The notes beneath the pieces were generated by a model. That model saw nothing but the letters and a program-made list of their open reading frames with translations, did not search any database and was not told the origin of the DNA. From positions 1-6,626 of the forward strand of contig CAJBXX010000081.1 in the NCBI GenBank assembly GCA_903959715.1: a stretch of DNA of 6,626 nt, in the 5' to 3' direction. The DNA is from an uncultured Alphaproteobacteria bacterium (lineage in GTDB: Bacteria; Pseudomonadota; Alphaproteobacteria; Rickettsiales; UBA1997). Of the stretch, positions 5,953-6,626 are shown one piece after another. Position numbers and translations under genes: made by a program. Position 1 is the stretch's first letter, and each line of letters begins with the position of its first letter.

Positions 5953-5989
5953 AAAAAAGCCTCATATTTTTAAAATATGAGGCTTTTTT
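5953..5989. terminator. Bidirectional intrinsic terminator between gap and pal
   Basis: A near-palindrome centred on base 5971 pairs 5953-5968 with 5974-5989: six A's, the core GCCTCATATT, its complement, then six T's. The A-tract/T-tract symmetry lets it end transcription of gap on the (+) strand and of pal on the (-) strand. It lies 20 nt from each gene's stop codon, which fits this shared role. Confidence 0.88.
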
Positions 5990-6008
5990 GTTGGCAAAAT
6001 TATTTTAA

Positions 6009-6491
6009 TTAATTGAATATAACAATTTCTGAGCGACGATTTTTTGACCAAGCATTTTCATCGTGTGCAGGATCTGCTGGCTTGTTTTCGCCATAGCTAA
6101 CTACTGAAATTTTTGTAGATTTCATGCCAGATTTAACTAAGAATTTTTTGATTTCTTGAGCTCTTTTTTTGCCCAATTTTTTATTGTAAAGATTAGAGCC
6201 TCTTTCATCGCAATGACCTTCAACAATTATAACAATTTTTGCATCAGATTTTATTAAAGGCAAAATTTCACTTTTTAGTAAATTGTTCTTCTCTTCACTT
6301 AAAGAATAATTATTGGTGTCAAAATAAATTATTTTGCGGGCAATTTCATTTTTGCCACTTTTATTTTTTTTGTTTGATTCGGCTTTAATTTCATTTGAAT
6401 CATTAGTTTTATCATCTTTTTGTGATAACCCCTTAGAGCATGAATATGTAATTGCGGTGATTAGTAAAAAAGATAATAATTTTTTTTGCAT
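6009..6491 (-). CDS. pal: Peptidoglycan-associated lipoprotein, OmpA-like domain
   Basis: Pal is an outer-membrane lipoprotein whose OmpA-like domain binds peptidoglycan and meets TolB and TolA. This copy is 160 aa. Its lipoprotein signal ends ITYS-C18, with Thr at -3 where Leu is usual but an otherwise plausible lipobox. A Lys/Asn/Ser-rich tether (about 20-50) leads to the OmpA_C domain. IYFDTNNYSLS (55-65) opens it, followed by VEGHCDERGSN (90-100), NKKLGKKRAQEI (103-114), SYGENKP (132-138) and NRRSE (151-155). D95 and R110 are 15 residues apart, as are the diaminopimelate-binding D271 and R286 of A. baumannii OmpA. The ATG at 6491 has no Shine-Dalgarno. pal usually follows tolB; here it stands alone on the strand opposite tolR-tolA, facing gap across a shared terminator. 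The call is firm. Confidence 0.94.
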   Translation of the reverse strand: MQKKLLSFLLITAITYSCSKGLSQKDDKTNDSNEIKAESNKKNKSGKNEIARKIIYFDTNNYSLSEEKNNLLKSEILPLIKSDAKIVIIVEGHCDERGSNLYNKKLGKKRAQEIKKFLVKSGMKSTKISVVSYGENKPADPAHDENAWSKNRRSEIVIFN

Positions 6492-6521
6492 AAAGATAAA
6501 TATTTTGTTAATAATTTAATC

Positions 6522-6540
6522 TTAGATTATGTAAATCTAA
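6522..6540. repeat. 7-bp inverted repeat upstream of pal
   Basis: TTAGATT (6522-6528) and AATCTAA (6534-6540) are exact reverse complements with a 5-base spacer, 31 bases upstream of the pal start. On the (-) strand a -10-like CATAAT (6531-6526) falls inside the dyad, so it may be an operator over the pal promoter. The best -35 (TTGATT, 6557-6552) is 20 bases away, which is too far for a good promoter. AT-rich chance is the alternative. Confidence 0.35.
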
Positions 6541-6551
6541 ATTTTTTTAGC

Positions 6552-6584
6552 AATCAAAAATTATTACAAAAACAATTTTTGATT
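6552..6584. repeat. 11-bp inverted repeat in the 3' intergenic region
   Basis: AATCAAAAATT (6552-6562) and AATTTTTGATT (6574-6584) are exact reverse complements around an 11-nt spacer. On the (+) strand TTTTATG and then a run of T's from 6592 follow. It could be a weak terminator for a gene beyond the right edge reading leftward or for readthrough, or part of the pal control region. The stem has only two G-C pairs and would be weak. No gene is visible in 6492-6626. Confidence 0.4.
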
Positions 6585-6626
6585 TTTATGATTTTTTTTT
6601 GAAAAAAAAATTTATTAATAACAACT

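Noticed and set aside
6334..6519. 61-aa (+) frame overlapping the start of pal
   Set aside because: It is antisense to the pal lipoprotein signal and tether; its hydrophobic look comes from the complement of Lys/Asn/Glu codons.
1..6626. CRISPR, tRNA, rRNA, insertion sequence or phage genes
   Set aside because: I saw no spaced direct repeats, cloverleaf patterns, transposase motifs or terminal inverted repeats with target duplications.

Overview
The window comes from a strongly AT-rich Gram-negative genome with an outer membrane. It holds LolA, TolR, TolA and Pal homologues plus a protein with the IalB-type GDW-x-V-x-C signature. The TolA C-terminal domain (two cysteines and an EKYDSWKE stretch) and the IalB-like protein point to Alphaproteobacteria. 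Low GC, very tight gene packing, a glutamate-type symporter and a GAPDH with Gly at the NAD-discriminating Asp position suggest a Rickettsiales-like or other reduced-genome alphaproteobacterium. The order-level placement is inference; nothing here proves it.

Layout. Bases 1-167 are an AT-rich leader with one weak promoter candidate. Bases 168-1418 (+) encode a dicarboxylate/amino acid:cation symporter of the glutamate type. Its 3' end overlaps the start of a (+) gene set: lolA-like (1411-2064), tolR/exbD (2074-2493) and tolA (2490-3263, ATGA overlap with tolR). Two genes follow on the (-) strand: an unrecognised 265-aa protein (4074-3277) and a 96-aa three-helix membrane protein with weak MrpC/NuoK resemblance (4401-4111). 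The second of these starts head-to-head with, and overlaps by 16 bp, a (+) gene for an exported IalB-family protein (4386-4910). Eight bases later comes GAPDH (4919-5932), which ends at a clear bidirectional intrinsic terminator (5953-5989). On the other side of that terminator, on the (-) strand, is pal (6491-6009). Bases 6492-6626 hold two inverted repeats and no gene that I can see.

How the parts fit. LolA, TolR, TolA and Pal all serve the outer membrane: lipoprotein delivery, and the proton-motive-force-driven link that draws the outer membrane in at division. The cluster is incomplete and broken up. tolQ and tolB are absent from the window, lolA sits where tolQ would be, and two unrelated (-) genes sit where tolB would be expected.

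The most unusual signals are four. (1) A 17-bp intrinsic-terminator hairpin lies inside the signal-peptide codons of lolA. (2) A perfect 11-bp dyad lies inside the signal-peptide codons of the IalB-like gene and just upstream of the divergent (-) gene. (3) The GAPDH cofactor-site substitutions match the NADP-preferring, gluconeogenic type. (4) The Tol-Pal cluster is split. I found no clear new defence system, mobile element, CRISPR array, tRNA or rRNA.
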